In this document: in pieces, positions 1 to 10,611 of the stretch
Layout of the letters: the number at the start of each line of letters is the position of its first letter
Position numbering within the stretch: position 1 is the first letter of the stretch
Origin: Tateyamaria sp. syn59
Lineage (GTDB): Bacteria > Pseudomonadota > Alphaproteobacteria > Rhodobacterales > Rhodobacteraceae
Length of the DNA stretch: 64,000 nt
Reading direction: 5' to 3'
NCBI RefSeq assembly: GCF_007995245.1
Contig: NZ_VCBA01000003.1
Location: 97,256 to 161,255, forward strand
Notes under the pieces: generated by a model
What the model was told of the DNA's origin: nothing
The model's database searches: none
What the model saw: only the letters and a program-made list of their open reading frames with translations
Program-made: the position numbers and the translations under genes

Positions 1-98
1 TGAGGGCCGTGGTAGACCACCACGTCGATAGGCCAGAGATGTAAGCGCAGTAATGCGTTCAGTTGACTGGTACTAATTGCCCGATAGGCTTGATTTGA
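1..98 (+). rRNA. rrl: 23S ribosomal RNA, 3' end (partial)
   Basis: The first ~98 bases match the conserved 3' end of bacterial 23S rRNA, including the GGTACTAATTGCCCGATAGG block just before the mature end. The gene begins upstream of the window, so only the tail is present. The exact 3' end is an estimate, placed where similarity to the helix closing the molecule runs out. The 5S gene follows about 95 bases downstream, the usual rrn operon order. Confidence 0.9.
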
Positions 99-192
99 TC
101 CAGTAGAAGCAAGACTTCACTGATCAAAGCATACACATCACAAAGTCGTACGCGACTTGGACACATTGTTGATCGTTCTGAGCGGTTTTTTC

Positions 193-310
193 GGTTTGGT
201 GGTCATAGCGCAAGCAAAACACCCGGTCCCATCCCGAACCCGGCCGTTAAGTGCTGTAGCGCCGATGGTACTGCATCTTAAGGTGTGGGAGAGTAGGTCA
301 CTGCCAAACC
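193..310 (+). rRNA. rrf: 5S ribosomal RNA
   Basis: A 118-base segment whose ends GGTTTGG and CCAAACC pair to close helix I. Inside it are the canonical 5S blocks CCCGGTCCCATCCCGAACC and GGTGTGGGAGAGTAGGTC. It lies directly downstream of the 23S tail and completes the rrn operon. No tRNA directly follows; the initiator tRNA often found at the end of Rhodobacterales rrn operons is about 3 kb away, after two protein genes. Confidence 0.95.
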
Positions 311-374
311 TAAAAAGCCGCTCGAGAGTATCTCTCTTACGATGACACACTCCCTACAGTTCAGCCTTTAATCG

Positions 375-416
375 CAGACACTTCGCGTTATGTCGCTGTG
401 TCTGAGCAAGACTGTT
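375..416 (+). terminator. possible rrn operon terminator hairpin
   Basis: CAGACAC (375-381) can pair with GTGTCTG (398-404) around a 16-base loop, and a short T-rich stretch follows about ten bases later. This is the only plausible stop signal between the 5S gene and the glycosylase gene starting at 430. The long loop and the gap before the T run make it weak. The rest of 311-429 shows nothing clear. Confidence 0.3.
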
Positions 417-429
417 TTGTGAGACTTCC

Positions 430-1209
430 ATGCCCGAAGGCCATACGATCCACCGCGCTGCGCAAGACCAGCGCCCCATGCTCGTAGGCAAGCGCATCGC
501 TGCGACGTCACCCCAGGGCCGGTTTGCAGATGGCGCCGCGATGATTGACGGGCGGACATGCGTCGCGATCGACGCTTTGGGCAAGCATTTGCTTTATCAC
601 TTCGACAGTGGTGAGCACCTGCACATCCATCTTGGGCTTGCCGGGCGCATTTATCGCAGTGCGCAACCGGCTGATCCGCCGCGTGACGTGGTTCGGATCC
701 GCATGGAATCCTTGTCGCATGTGATCGACATCACGGGCCCGGCCATTTGTGAGATTTTAACTGACGCGGAACTTGCTGCATTTCGGATGAAATACGGGCC
801 CGATCTGCTGGCAGAACCGGACGAGCCAGAACGCGCTATTGCCCGCATCCGCAAGAGCCGCTCGCCGATTGCCACGCTCTTGATGAACCAACAGGTTATC
901 TCCGGGATCGGGAATATCTATCGCACTGAAATCCTTTGGCTTTTGGGTCTGAACCCGTTTATGCGAGGGTGTGACGTGCCTGAGGAGACGTTGCATAAGC
1001 TGTGGGCCGAGATGCGTGCGCTTATGCAGATTGGCGTCAAATACAACTCCATCATCACAAACGGAGAGTTGCCCGCTGCCGGTCAGGACATTCAGGAGCG
1101 GGTGAATATCTACGCGGAAGCGGCTTGCCCGACCTGCAAGTCCGAGATTGGTGTCACCAAGATTTCAGCCCGCACGTTGTACTACTGCGCCCGCTGTCAG
1201 AGCGTTTGA
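430..1209 (+). CDS. Fpg/Nei-family DNA glycosylase/AP lyase
   Basis: This 259-residue protein should excise oxidised bases and nick the abasic site during base excision repair. It starts MPEGHTIHR: in this family Pro2 is the Schiff-base nucleophile and Glu3 the proton donor, and the -GHTIHR extension resembles the Nei (endonuclease VIII-like) branch more than classical MutM. The conserved hairpin lysine appears in LGKHLLYHF, a helix-two-turn-helix in QQVISGIGNIYRTEI, and a C-terminal zinc finger as CPTC...CARC with the DNA-contacting Arg before it. The length is normal for the family. It sits alone between the rrn operon and a phosphoesterase gene. Substrate preference (oxidised purine versus pyrimidine) cannot be settled from sequence alone. 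Confidence 0.9.
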   Translation: MPEGHTIHRAAQDQRPMLVGKRIAATSPQGRFADGAAMIDGRTCVAIDALGKHLLYHFDSGEHLHIHLGLAGRIYRSAQPADPPRDVVRIRMESLSHVIDITGPAICEILTDAELAAFRMKYGPDLLAEPDEPERAIARIRKSRSPIATLLMNQQVISGIGNIYRTEILWLLGLNPFMRGCDVPEETLHKLWAEMRALMQIGVKYNSIITNGELPAAGQDIQERVNIYAEAACPTCKSEIGVTKISARTLYYCARCQSV

Positions 1210-1332
1210 CCGCGTCGGTCGGCAAGCCGCCGCCTGTCACGAATCTGTCGTTCAAAATTCACGCTATGATTGAAGGCCCGTCACCGACTCAGTGCACGGT
1301 GTCCGTCGCACGTTTCAGCGAAAGGCTTTCTG

Positions 1333-3267
1333 ATGCATCGACTTCTGACCATGACTGCCATTTGTACCCTCGCAGGGGCCGCGATGGCCAAGGACCCTAC
1401 TTATATCGGTGGCGTTCACGTCGTCCGCGGCGACGCGGACGGCGCCGATATGGCGCGGGGAACTGTATTTCTGGATGAAAACCGGAATGCGCAGTTCGAT
1501 GAGGGCGAACCTGGGCTACCTGATGTCATGGTTTCGAACGGACGGGAGGTTGTTCTGACGGCCGAAGACGGCAGTTATGAGTTGCCCGCCTATGATGATA
1601 TGAACCTGATGATCACGAAGCCAGCGGGTTATGCGACACCGCTGAATGCCCAGATGGTTCCGCAGTTTGCTTATATCCATAAGGAAGCTGGGTCGCCTGA
1701 GTTGCGTTTTGGCGGGCTCGAACCCACTGGACCACTGCCAGAGGCCGTCAACTTTCCGCTTATCGAAGATGAAGTTGGGTCCGAGTTCAATTGTCTCATC
1801 TTTGGCGATGCGCAGGCCTACACCAACCGTGAGATTGGCTATGTCCGCGACACGGCGGGGCAGATGCTGGCCACTGCTGACCTGTCGGATACCGAATGCC
1901 TGATCTTTGTTGGCGATGTGATGGGGGATGATCTGACCCTGTATCCCCGATTTCAGTCGATCATCGCCGTGGGCCGGACGCCGCAATACTTTGTGGGCGG
2001 CAACCACGACATTGATTTCGATGCGGCTGAGGACAAGGATAGTTTCGATACGTTCCGCCGCGCGTGGGGGCCAGAATACTATTCCTTTGAGATTGGTAAC
2101 GTGCATTTCGTTGCCTTGGACAACGTACGCTACCCCTGTAACGGCGTGGACACCCATGACTTTTGTGCGCTAGAGGCGCGGACCACATATAACGGGATGG
2201 TCACCGAACGGCAGTTGGAGTGGCTGGCGAACACGCTGGAGAACGTGCCCGAGGACAAGCTGATTGTTCTGAGTGCGCATATCCCCTTCCAGACCTTTAC
2301 CGACAATACCGCGGCCAAGCACCAGACCGACAACCTTGATGAGCTGGTTGCTATCTTGAGTGATCGGCAGGTGGTGAGCTTGGCGGGGCACACGCATACC
2401 ACTGAAAACATTGAAGAAGGTGAGTATTTCGATGGGTGGGAAGCGGCCACGAATGTCGGTCCTGCGCCGTTTCATCACATCATTGCGGGGGCCTTGTCCG
2501 GCAGCTGGTGGGCCGGTGATCTGAACGCTCAAGGGGTGCCGCATGCCACGCAGCGGCTGGGCAGCCCGCGCGGTTTTTATGAGTTGGCGTTCAATGGGCC
2601 TGAGTTTGTGGAAACCTTTCGGACCTTTCATACGGATGCGGACGAGCAGTTTCATGCCTCGTTCAACACACCGCGTTTTCGCGACTGGGCAGAGCGTTTG
2701 CTGACCTATCGCGCGCTCTATGATCGGGAGTTTGATCAGACCCCACCGGTCGTGCGTCGCGATTTGGGTGACATGCTGATGTTGACGACGGATGATCTAG
2801 CCGAAGGCACGTGGCTAGCGGTGAATGTGTGGGGTGGATCGGCCTCATCCACTGTCGTTGCAAGCATCAATGGCGGGGATGCAATGGAAGCGACGCGGAC
2901 CCAATCCGGCACCGGCGAAGAGAAGCGCGAGGGCGTCGAATATGCCGATCCGCTGGCGCTTGCCGTGCAATCGACCCAAGGGTCCATTGCGGCGCGATCC
3001 GTGGATGGCGGGGATGAGACGGCGGGTTTCAGCACATGGCAGGGCACATCTTGGACTGGGAAAGTTAACCCGTTTCAGGGGTGGATGCTGACCGACAACA
3101 GCAGCCATTTGTGGCGTGTCGACATGCCAAGCGACCTGCCCGTCGGTGTGCATAAGATTGAGATCACCGTGACCGACCGCCATGACCGTGTGTTCCGTGA
3201 CACGATTGCGTTCGAGGTGGTCGAGGAATTGCCGAACCTGGAGTGGCAGGCGGAATTCTGGGAGTAG
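1333..3267 (+). CDS. secreted calcineurin-like metallophosphoesterase
   Basis: A 644-residue exported protein. The ATG at 1333 was chosen because it follows GAAAGG at good spacing and opens a signal peptide (MHRLLTMTAICTLAGAAMA); an in-frame TTG at 1270 would add a non-signal extension. Residues ~35-90 look like a SdrD-B/carboxypeptidase-regulatory beta domain (VFLDENRNAQFDEGEPGLP). The metallophosphoesterase core follows with FGDAQ, VGDVMGD, GGNHD, AHIPF and AGHTHT, the expected metal ligands in order. A beta-rich C-terminal domain resembles the one found in two-domain bacterial calcineurin-like phosphoesterases. The substrate is unknown; organic phosphate scavenging is an inference from its periplasmic or extracellular location. 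No operon partner. Confidence 0.88.
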   Translation: MHRLLTMTAICTLAGAAMAKDPTYIGGVHVVRGDADGADMARGTVFLDENRNAQFDEGEPGLPDVMVSNGREVVLTAEDGSYELPAYDDMNLMITKPAGYATPLNAQMVPQFAYIHKEAGSPELRFGGLEPTGPLPEAVNFPLIEDEVGSEFNCLIFGDAQAYTNREIGYVRDTAGQMLATADLSDTECLIFVGDVMGDDLTLYPRFQSIIAVGRTPQYFVGGNHDIDFDAAEDKDSFDTFRRAWGPEYYSFEIGNVHFVALDNVRYPCNGVDTHDFCALEARTTYNGMVTERQLEWLANTLENVPEDKLIVLSAHIPFQTFTDNTAAKHQTDNLDELVAILSDRQVVSLAGHTHTTENIEEGEYFDGWEAATNVGPAPFHHIIAGALSGSWWAGDLNAQGVPHATQRLGSPRGFYELAFNGPEFVETFRTFHTDADEQFHASFNTPRFRDWAERLLTYRALYDREFDQTPPVVRRDLGDMLMLTTDDLAEGTWLAVNVWGGSASSTVVASINGGDAMEATRTQSGTGEEKREGVEYADPLALAVQSTQGSIAARSVDGGDETAGFSTWQGTSWTGKVNPFQGWMLTDNSSHLWRVDMPSDLPVGVHKIEITVTDRHDRVFRDTIAFEVVEELPNLEWQAEFWE

Positions 3268-3348
3268 CTGCGCGAATTTATGACGGCAAATGTGGGGGAT
3301 GGTCTTGCGGTCCCCCGCGACTTGGCGTACATCACCCGAACCAATTGG

Positions 3349-3425
<77 letters not shown>

Positions 3426-3426
3426 A

Positions 3427-3454
3427 AAAACGCCGTCCTTCGGGGCGGCGTTTC
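3427..3454 (+). terminator. rho-independent terminator between tRNA-fMet and oxyR
   Basis: CGCCGTCC-TTCG-GGGCGGCG forms a GC-rich stem with a stable TTCG tetraloop. It is preceded by an A run and followed by TTT, so it can act in both directions. It ends the tRNA transcript and lies just beyond the oxyR stop codon at 3460 on the other strand. Confidence 0.85.
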
Positions 3455-3459
3455 CCGTT

Positions 3460-4353
3460 TCAGCCCTTGTGCCCGGCGGCCTGTTGCACCAGCGGAACGA
3501 GGTCTTGCAAGGCGGGTCCCATGGGGTTGGTTGCGCGCCAGACCATGCCGATAGATCGGCTGGGCGCGGTCCCCGCGAAACGGTTGATGCATACGGGTGC
3601 GGAGCGTGTTTCCACATCAATGGCCATGTCCGGGATCAGCGTCACACCGATGCCCGCGCCCACCATCTGAACCAGAGTGCCCAACGAGCTGCCGTCCAGT
3701 CCACCGCGCGGGCGGTTCGGGTTGATGTTGCAGAACGACATGGCCTGATCGCGGAAACAGTGCCCTTCCTCCAGCAGGAGCAGGCGCAACTGCGCCAGTT
3801 CGTCCACGGTTACGGGCGGTGCAGCCGCGTCGGTCTTGGGGCGGATCAGCACCATTTCTTCGGAAAATAGAGGGGTTTCGACGAGGCCCGGTTCGTCGAG
3901 GGGTAGGGCGACGATGGCGGCGTCCAGTTGCCCGTCTATCAGCTCGTCGATCAGCCGAGGTGTCACCGTCTCGCGCACGTGTAGGTCGGTTTGTGGGTGC
4001 GCCTTCGTCACCTGACTGATCAGGTTGGGCAGCAGATAGGGCGCAATGGTTGGGATAATGCCAAGGCGCAGGCGGCTAAGCGTGGTGCCGCGCGCCGATG
4101 TGGCCCAGTCGCCCAACTCGTCCATGGCGCGCAGGATGGCTGTCGCGCGGATTTCAAAGTCTTCGCCCTTTGGCGTCAGCCGCAGAGCGCGGGGTTGCCG
4201 CTCGAACAATTCAAGGCCAAGGGTTTGCTCCAGATCGCGGATTTGCACGGACAACGCGGGCTGGGAAATGGCACATCTGTCCGCTGCCCGACCGAAGTGC
4301 AGGTCCTGCGCGAGCGCCTTGAAGTATCGCAATTGACGGAGGGTGATATTCAT
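3460..4353 (-). CDS. oxyR: peroxide-sensing LysR regulator OxyR
   Basis: A 297-residue LysR-family activator that turns on peroxide defence genes when oxidised. The N-terminal winged HTH (residues 1-60) contains LRQLRYFKALAQDLHFGRAA. The sensing segment LLLEEGHCFRDQAMSFC places two cysteines at residues 199 and 208, the same numbers as the disulfide-forming pair of E. coli OxyR. That makes this OxyR rather than a generic LysR protein. It is divergent from katG across 230 bases, the classic regulator/target arrangement, so control of katG is very likely; OxyR usually represses its own gene from the same region. Confidence 0.95.
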   Translation of the reverse strand: MNITLRQLRYFKALAQDLHFGRAADRCAISQPALSVQIRDLEQTLGLELFERQPRALRLTPKGEDFEIRATAILRAMDELGDWATSARGTTLSRLRLGIIPTIAPYLLPNLISQVTKAHPQTDLHVRETVTPRLIDELIDGQLDAAIVALPLDEPGLVETPLFSEEMVLIRPKTDAAAPPVTVDELAQLRLLLLEEGHCFRDQAMSFCNINPNRPRGGLDGSSLGTLVQMVGAGIGVTLIPDMAIDVETRSAPVCINRFAGTAPSRSIGMVWRATNPMGPALQDLVPLVQQAAGHKG

Positions 4354-6758
<2,405 letters not shown>

Positions 6759-6778
6759 GCGGTTGTAAATGATCTGAG

Positions 6779-6806
6779 ACGCGGGTCCATTGTGGCCCGC
6801 GTTTTG
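6779..6806. terminator. bidirectional terminator between katG and pcaG
   Basis: ACGCGGG (6779-6785) pairs with CCCGCGT (6796-6802), extended by CC/GG inside the loop, and is followed by TTTG. It lies between the convergent stop codons of katG (6758) and pcaG (6812). Confidence 0.8.
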
Positions 6807-6811
6807 CGTTT

Positions 6812-7381
6812 TCAGGCGTCGAAGAAGACGGTTTCGTTTGGGCCTTGTAGGTGGATGTTGAACTGGAAATGCCCGTCCGCGACCTGTTTGGCGATGAGGG
6901 TGTCGCGTCGCGTATTTTCAACAAGTGACAGCCACGGATCGCTTGGCAGCAGTGGGTCGTCAGGGAAGTACATGCGGGTGTGCAGGCCGACATTGATGCC
7001 GCGCGCGACGATCCAGAACGTGATCTGTGCCGCGCCATCGCCGGTTACGCCGGGGCGGATCGTGTCAAACCGCCAAGCGCCTGTTTCCTGATCCGCAGGG
7101 CATCGACCCCATCCTGTAAAACCGTTGTTTGTCGCATTGAAACGCCCGGTGGCGTCCGCTTGCCAGATCTCGATCAGTGCATCGGTCAGAGGCGCACCCT
7201 CTCCGTCAAACACGGTACCCGTGACAGTGATCCGCTCTCCGATCACACTGTCACTTATCATCACCGTGCCGGGGTCACTGTCGTAAACGCCCGTGATGCC
7301 AGCAAAATTGGGTGTGCAACCGATATGCACGTAAGGCCCGGCCGTTTGCGATGGGCTTTCCTTGCGCCGTTTTGCTGTCAT
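6812..7381 (-). CDS. pcaG: protocatechuate 3,4-dioxygenase alpha subunit
   Basis: A 189-residue alpha subunit of the intradiol dioxygenase that opens protocatechuate to 3-carboxy-cis,cis-muconate. It begins SPSQTAGPYVHIG, the typical alpha-subunit N terminus, and carries ALIEIWQADATGRF and the intradiol beta-sandwich core. As expected for alpha subunits, the full iron-ligand set belongs to the partner. The ATG at 7381 overlaps the pcaH stop by one base (TGATG), so the two are translationally coupled for equal production. It is last in pcaC-pcaH-pcaG. Confidence 0.93.
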   Translation of the reverse strand: MTAKRRKESPSQTAGPYVHIGCTPNFAGITGVYDSDPGTVMISDSVIGERITVTGTVFDGEGAPLTDALIEIWQADATGRFNATNNGFTGWGRCPADQETGAWRFDTIRPGVTGDGAAQITFWIVARGINVGLHTRMYFPDDPLLPSDPWLSLVENTRRDTLIAKQVADGHFQFNIHLQGPNETVFFDA

Positions 7382-8103
7382 CAATTCCCCTCCATTCGGT
7401 TTTCGAACGGGGTCGACCCGCGCCCGCGCAGGATGATGTCGAAGCGGTAGGCGAGTGCGTCCATTGGGGCCGTTGCGTCCATGTCCAGACGGGCGGTCAA
7501 CTGGTCGATGGCGGCGGGGTCAGAGATGGCGCGGACGATGGGACAGAGGGGGATCAGTGGGTCCCCTTCGAAATACATCTGGGTGATCAGGCGCTGGGCA
7601 AAGCTGTGGCCGAAGACGGAGAAGTGGATGTGGGCGGGGCGCCATGAGTTGGGGCCGTTGGGCCACGGGTAGGGGCCGGGCTGGACCGTTATGAAGCGAT
7701 ATGCGCCGTCGTCATCGGTGACCATCCGCCCGCAGCCACCGAAGTTCGGGTCGAGGGGGGCGAGGTATCCTTCCTTGGCGTGGCGATAGCGTCCGCCTGC
7801 GTTGGCCTGCCAGACCTCGATCAGTACGCCGGGCATTGGCCGGGCGTTTTCGTCCAAGACACGCCCTTTTACGATCATGCGCGGGCCAATCGCCATTTCG
7901 TCCAGTGCGGCGAAGTTGCGGATCAAGTCGTTATCAAGGGGGCCGAGCATGTCATGGCCAAAGACCGGGCCATGGTCCTCGCTAGGGGACGGCGGCGCCT
8001 TGACCAGCGGTTTTTGCGGGGATCGGAGGAGGCTGGATTTATACTCGGGGAAGTATGCCGCCGGGTGCCAGTTGCGGTCCCTTGGGTAAAGGGGGTCAGC
8101 CAC
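7381..8103 (-). CDS. pcaH: protocatechuate 3,4-dioxygenase beta subunit
   Basis: A 240-residue catalytic subunit. It contains the family start [12 protein letters not shown], then [14 protein letters not shown] and a segment with tyrosine ligands ([15 protein letters not shown]) leading to HIH, the His-x-His pair that with two tyrosines binds the non-haem Fe(III). I chose GTG at 8103 because GGAGG sits six bases upstream and the resulting N terminus matches the family. This makes pcaH overlap the end of pcaC by eight bases. An ATG at 8124 gives an arginine-rich tail with no homologous look. Confidence 0.93.
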   Translation of the reverse strand: MADPLYPRDRNWHPAAYFPEYKSSLLRSPQKPLVKAPPSPSEDHGPVFGHDMLGPLDNDLIRNFAALDEMAIGPRMIVKGRVLDENARPMPGVLIEVWQANAGGRYRHAKEGYLAPLDPNFGGCGRMVTDDDGAYRFITVQPGPYPWPNGPNSWRPAHIHFSVFGHSFAQRLITQMYFEGDPLIPLCPIVRAISDPAAIDQLTARLDMDATAPMDALAYRFDIILRGRGSTPFENRMEGN

Positions 8104-8479
8104 TCTCGGCCTCCATCTCAGCATATGTCTCCTTCGCGATCTGCAATGCGCGGTTGGCGCGGGGAACGCCAGCATAGATCGCGACGTGCTGGAACGCTTC
8201 GGCCACGTCGCTCGGCGTGGCGCCCGTTCGGGCCGTGGCGCGGATGTGCATGGGGATTTCGTCGAAATTCCCGGTGGCGGCGAGCAGGGCGAGGGTGAGC
8301 ATGGACCTTTCCCGCAGGCTGATCGCGTCGCTGGCCCAGACGGTGCCCCAGGCCCCTTCGGTGATCAGCTCCTGAAAGGGCGCGTCGAACGCGGTTTTCA
8401 CCGCTTGTGCCCGGTCCACATGTGCATCGCCGAGCACGGTCCGGCGCACGCCCATGCCCTTGGCCCATTTATCGTCCAT
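8096..8479 (-). CDS. pcaC: 4-carboxymuconolactone decarboxylase
   Basis: A 127-residue AhpD-like protein of the carboxymuconolactone decarboxylase family, normal length for PcaC. It should convert 4-carboxymuconolactone to the beta-ketoadipate enol-lactone. Recognisable segments are [35 protein letters not shown] and [14 protein letters not shown]. The ATG at 8479 has GGGAGG five bases upstream. It is first in the pcaCHG operon and divergent from aspS. pcaB, pcaD and the regulator pcaQ are not adjacent, so the pathway must be completed elsewhere in the genome. Confidence 0.93.
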   Translation of the reverse strand: MDDKWAKGMGVRRTVLGDAHVDRAQAVKTAFDAPFQELITEGAWGTVWASDAISLRERSMLTLALLAATGNFDEIPMHIRATARTGATPSDVAEAFQHVAIYAGVPRANRALQIAKETYAEMEAESG

Positions 8480-8530
8480 CGCAGCCTCCCTTTTCATCGG
8501 TGATAGCATGGCCCAAACCGCGTTGTCGCC

Positions 8531-8561
8531 TTGACTTTCCACCCCCTGCCCGGTGTATCTG
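8531..8561 (+). promoter_or_regulatory. putative sigma-70 promoter of aspS
   Basis: TTGACT at 8531-8536 is a near-consensus -35. With a 17-base spacer the -10 would be TGTATC (8554-8559); with 19 bases it would be TATCTG (8556-8561). It lies about 40 bases before the aspS start, within the 118-base divergent region shared with pcaC. Confidence 0.45.
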
Positions 8562-8597
8562 CGCCGATCAAAACCGCAGCCCCGAAGGGACACGACC

Positions 8598-10544
8598 ATG
8601 CATGCTTACCGCTCTCACTCCTGCGCCGCTCTGACCTCGGCCAATGTGGGTGATAACGTGCGTCTGTCGGGCTGGGTCCACCGGGTGCGCGACCATGGCG
8701 GCGTGCTGTTTATCGACCTGCGTGACCATTACGGCGTGACGCAGGTACTGTGCGACCCCGACAGCCCGGTGTTCTCGGACGTCGAGAAGGTGCGCAGCGA
8801 ATGGTGCATCCGCATCGATGGCAACGTGAAGGCGCGGGACGAGAGCCTGATCAACCCCATGCTGCCCACGGGGGAGATTGAGGTCTATATCCGCGACATG
8901 GAAGTGCTGGGCCACGCGGCGGAACTGCCGCTGATGGTGTTTGGCGATCAGGAATACCCGGAAGAAACGCGCCTGACCTACCGCTACCTCGACTTGCGTC
9001 GCCAGAAGATGCAAGAGAACATGAAGCTGCGGTCGGACGTCGTTTCGTCGATCCGCAAGCGCATGTGGGATCAGGAATTCCGCGAGTACCAGACGCCGAT
9101 CATCACGGCATCCTCGCCCGAAGGCGCGCGCGACTTCCTCGTGCCGTCGCGTCTGCATCCCGGCAAGTTCTATGCGCTGCCGCAGGCGCCGCAGCAGTTC
9201 AAACAGCTGTTGATGGTGTCGGGCTTTGACAAGTATTTCCAGATTGCGCCGTGCTTCCGGGACGAAGACCCGCGCGCCGATCGCTCGCCCACCGACTTCT
9301 ACCAGTTGGACATCGAGATGTCTTTCGTTGAGCAGCAGGACGTGTTCGACACGATTGCCCCCGTGCTGGCCGGTGTGTTCGAAGAGTTCGGTGGCGGCAA
9401 GAAAGTCGATGCGCCCGAGACGTGGGAGCAGATCAGCTACCGCGATGCGGCACTTTGGTACGGCTCGGACAAGCCCGACCTGCGCAACCCGATCAAGATG
9501 CAGGTGGTGTCCGACCACTTCCGGGGTTCTGGTTTTGCGATCTTTGCTAAGTTGTTGGAGCAGGACGGCACGGAAATCCGCGCAATCCCGGCACCCACCG
9601 GCGGCAGCCGCAAATTCTGTGACCGGATGAATGCTTATGCGCAGAAAGAAGGGCTGCCTGGGATGGGCTACATCTTCTGGCGCGCCAGTGGTGGTAATAA
9701 AGAGCTGGAAGCGCTTCTAATCCAAAAGAAGAATTTGGCCACAAGTTATGCGCCTGGGGACAACGTTTCTTTCCGATTTGATTTGACCGGGGAGAAGGTC
9801 TCTGGCGAGCGTGATGAAGTTCTTGCTGACTTGGACGCAAGGATCAGTGCTCTGGATTTTGAATTGGAGGCCGCCGGCCCGCTGGCCAAGAACATCGGCC
9901 CGGAACGCACCGAGGCTATCCGCCAGCAACTGGGCCTTGGCGTGGGCGACGCTGCGTTCTTCCTTGGCGGCAAACCCAAGGCGTTTGAGGCAATCGCAGG
10001 CCGTGCCCGCAACGTGATCGGCGAAGAGCTCAAGTTGATTGACGAGGACCGCTTTGCCTTCGCCTGGATCGTGGATTTCCCGATCTATGAGGCGGACGAG
10101 GAAACCGGCAAGATCGACTTTGAACACAACCCGTTCTCCATGCCGCAGGGTGGTATGGAGGCGCTGGACGGCGATCCGCTTAAGGTGTTGGGCTATCAAT
10201 ACGATCTGGCGTGCAACGGCTATGAGCTGGTGTCTGGTGCCATCCGGAACCACCGGCCCGAGATCATGTTCAAGGCGTTCGAGATCGCGGGTTATGACGA
10301 GACCGAAGTCCGCAAGCGGTTCGGCGGTATGGTGAACGCGTTCCAATACGGTGCCCCGCCCCACGGTGGCTGTGCGGCTGGAATCGACCGGATCGTGATG
10401 CTGCTGGCGGGCGAACAGAACATCCGCGAGGTGATCCTGTTCCCGATGAACCAGCGGGCCGAAGATCTGATGATGGACGCGCCAAGCGATCCGACGAGCG
10501 ACCAGCTGATGGAACTGGGTCTGCGCATCATTCCGCAAGACTAG
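8598..10544 (+). CDS. aspS: aspartyl-tRNA synthetase with an in-frame insertion
   Basis: A class II synthetase charging tRNA-Asp (or Asp/Asn in non-discriminating species). The ATG at 8598 follows AAGGGA at seven bases. In order: the OB-fold anticodon-binding domain ([19 protein letters not shown]), motif 2 ([19 protein letters not shown]), the bacterial GAD insertion domain, and motif 3 ([14 protein letters not shown]). It has 648 residues, whereas bacterial enzymes are about 590. The excess falls at residues ~363-424 (9684-9869), between GYIFWR and [13 protein letters not shown], inside the GAD domain. This stretch is ~48% GC by hand count and reads as a separate helical, charged segment. 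The frame is intact, so the enzyme is presumably functional. Confidence 0.95.
   Translation: MHAYRSHSCAALTSANVGDNVRLSGWVHRVRDHGGVLFIDLRDHYGVTQVLCDPDSPVFSDVEKVRSEWCIRIDGNVKARDESLINPMLPTGEIEVYIRDMEVLGHAAELPLMVFGDQEYPEETRLTYRYLDLRRQKMQENMKLRSDVVSSIRKRMWDQEFREYQTPIITASSPEGARDFLVPSRLHPGKFYALPQAPQQFKQLLMVSGFDKYFQIAPCFRDEDPRADRSPTDFYQLDIEMSFVEQQDVFDTIAPVLAGVFEEFGGGKKVDAPETWEQISYRDAALWYGSDKPDLRNPIKMQVVSDHFRGSGFAIFAKLLEQDGTEIRAIPAPTGGSRKFCDRMNAYAQKEGLPGMGYIFWRASGGNKELEALLIQKKNLATSYAPGDNVSFRFDLTGEKVSGERDEVLADLDARISALDFELEAAGPLAKNIGPERTEAIRQQLGLGVGDAAFFLGGKPKAFEAIAGRARNVIGEELKLIDEDRFAFAWIVDFPIYEADEETGKIDFEHNPFSMPQGGMEALDGDPLKVLGYQYDLACNGYELVSGAIRNHRPEIMFKAFEIAGYDETEVRKRFGGMVNAFQYGAPPHGGCAAGIDRIVMLLAGEQNIREVILFPMNQRAEDLMMDAPSDPTSDQLMELGLRIIPQD
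9684..9869 (+). other. in-frame insertion of atypical composition within aspS
   Basis: About 186 bases encode residues ~363-424, which do not fit the usual AspRS alignment as I recall it. Flanking sequence is typical high-GC Rhodobacterales AspRS, while this segment uses TTG, AGT, GAT and other AT-richer codons. The encoded segment has a basic start (LLIQKKN), a middle [14 protein letters not shown], and a likely amphipathic helix ([19 protein letters not shown]). I see no terminal repeats or target duplication at its edges. Borders are approximate. Confidence 0.6.
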
Positions 10545-10611
10545 GCAAAGAAACGCACATGTTATTGCGGGCGGCGGTGCAAAAGGACGCCCGCGATGCT
10601 ATCTTTGTCCG

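Noticed and set aside
10567-10594. GCGGGC/GCCCGC inverted repeat after aspS as a terminator
   Set aside because: The loop is 16 bases and no T run follows, so it is not listed as a terminator.
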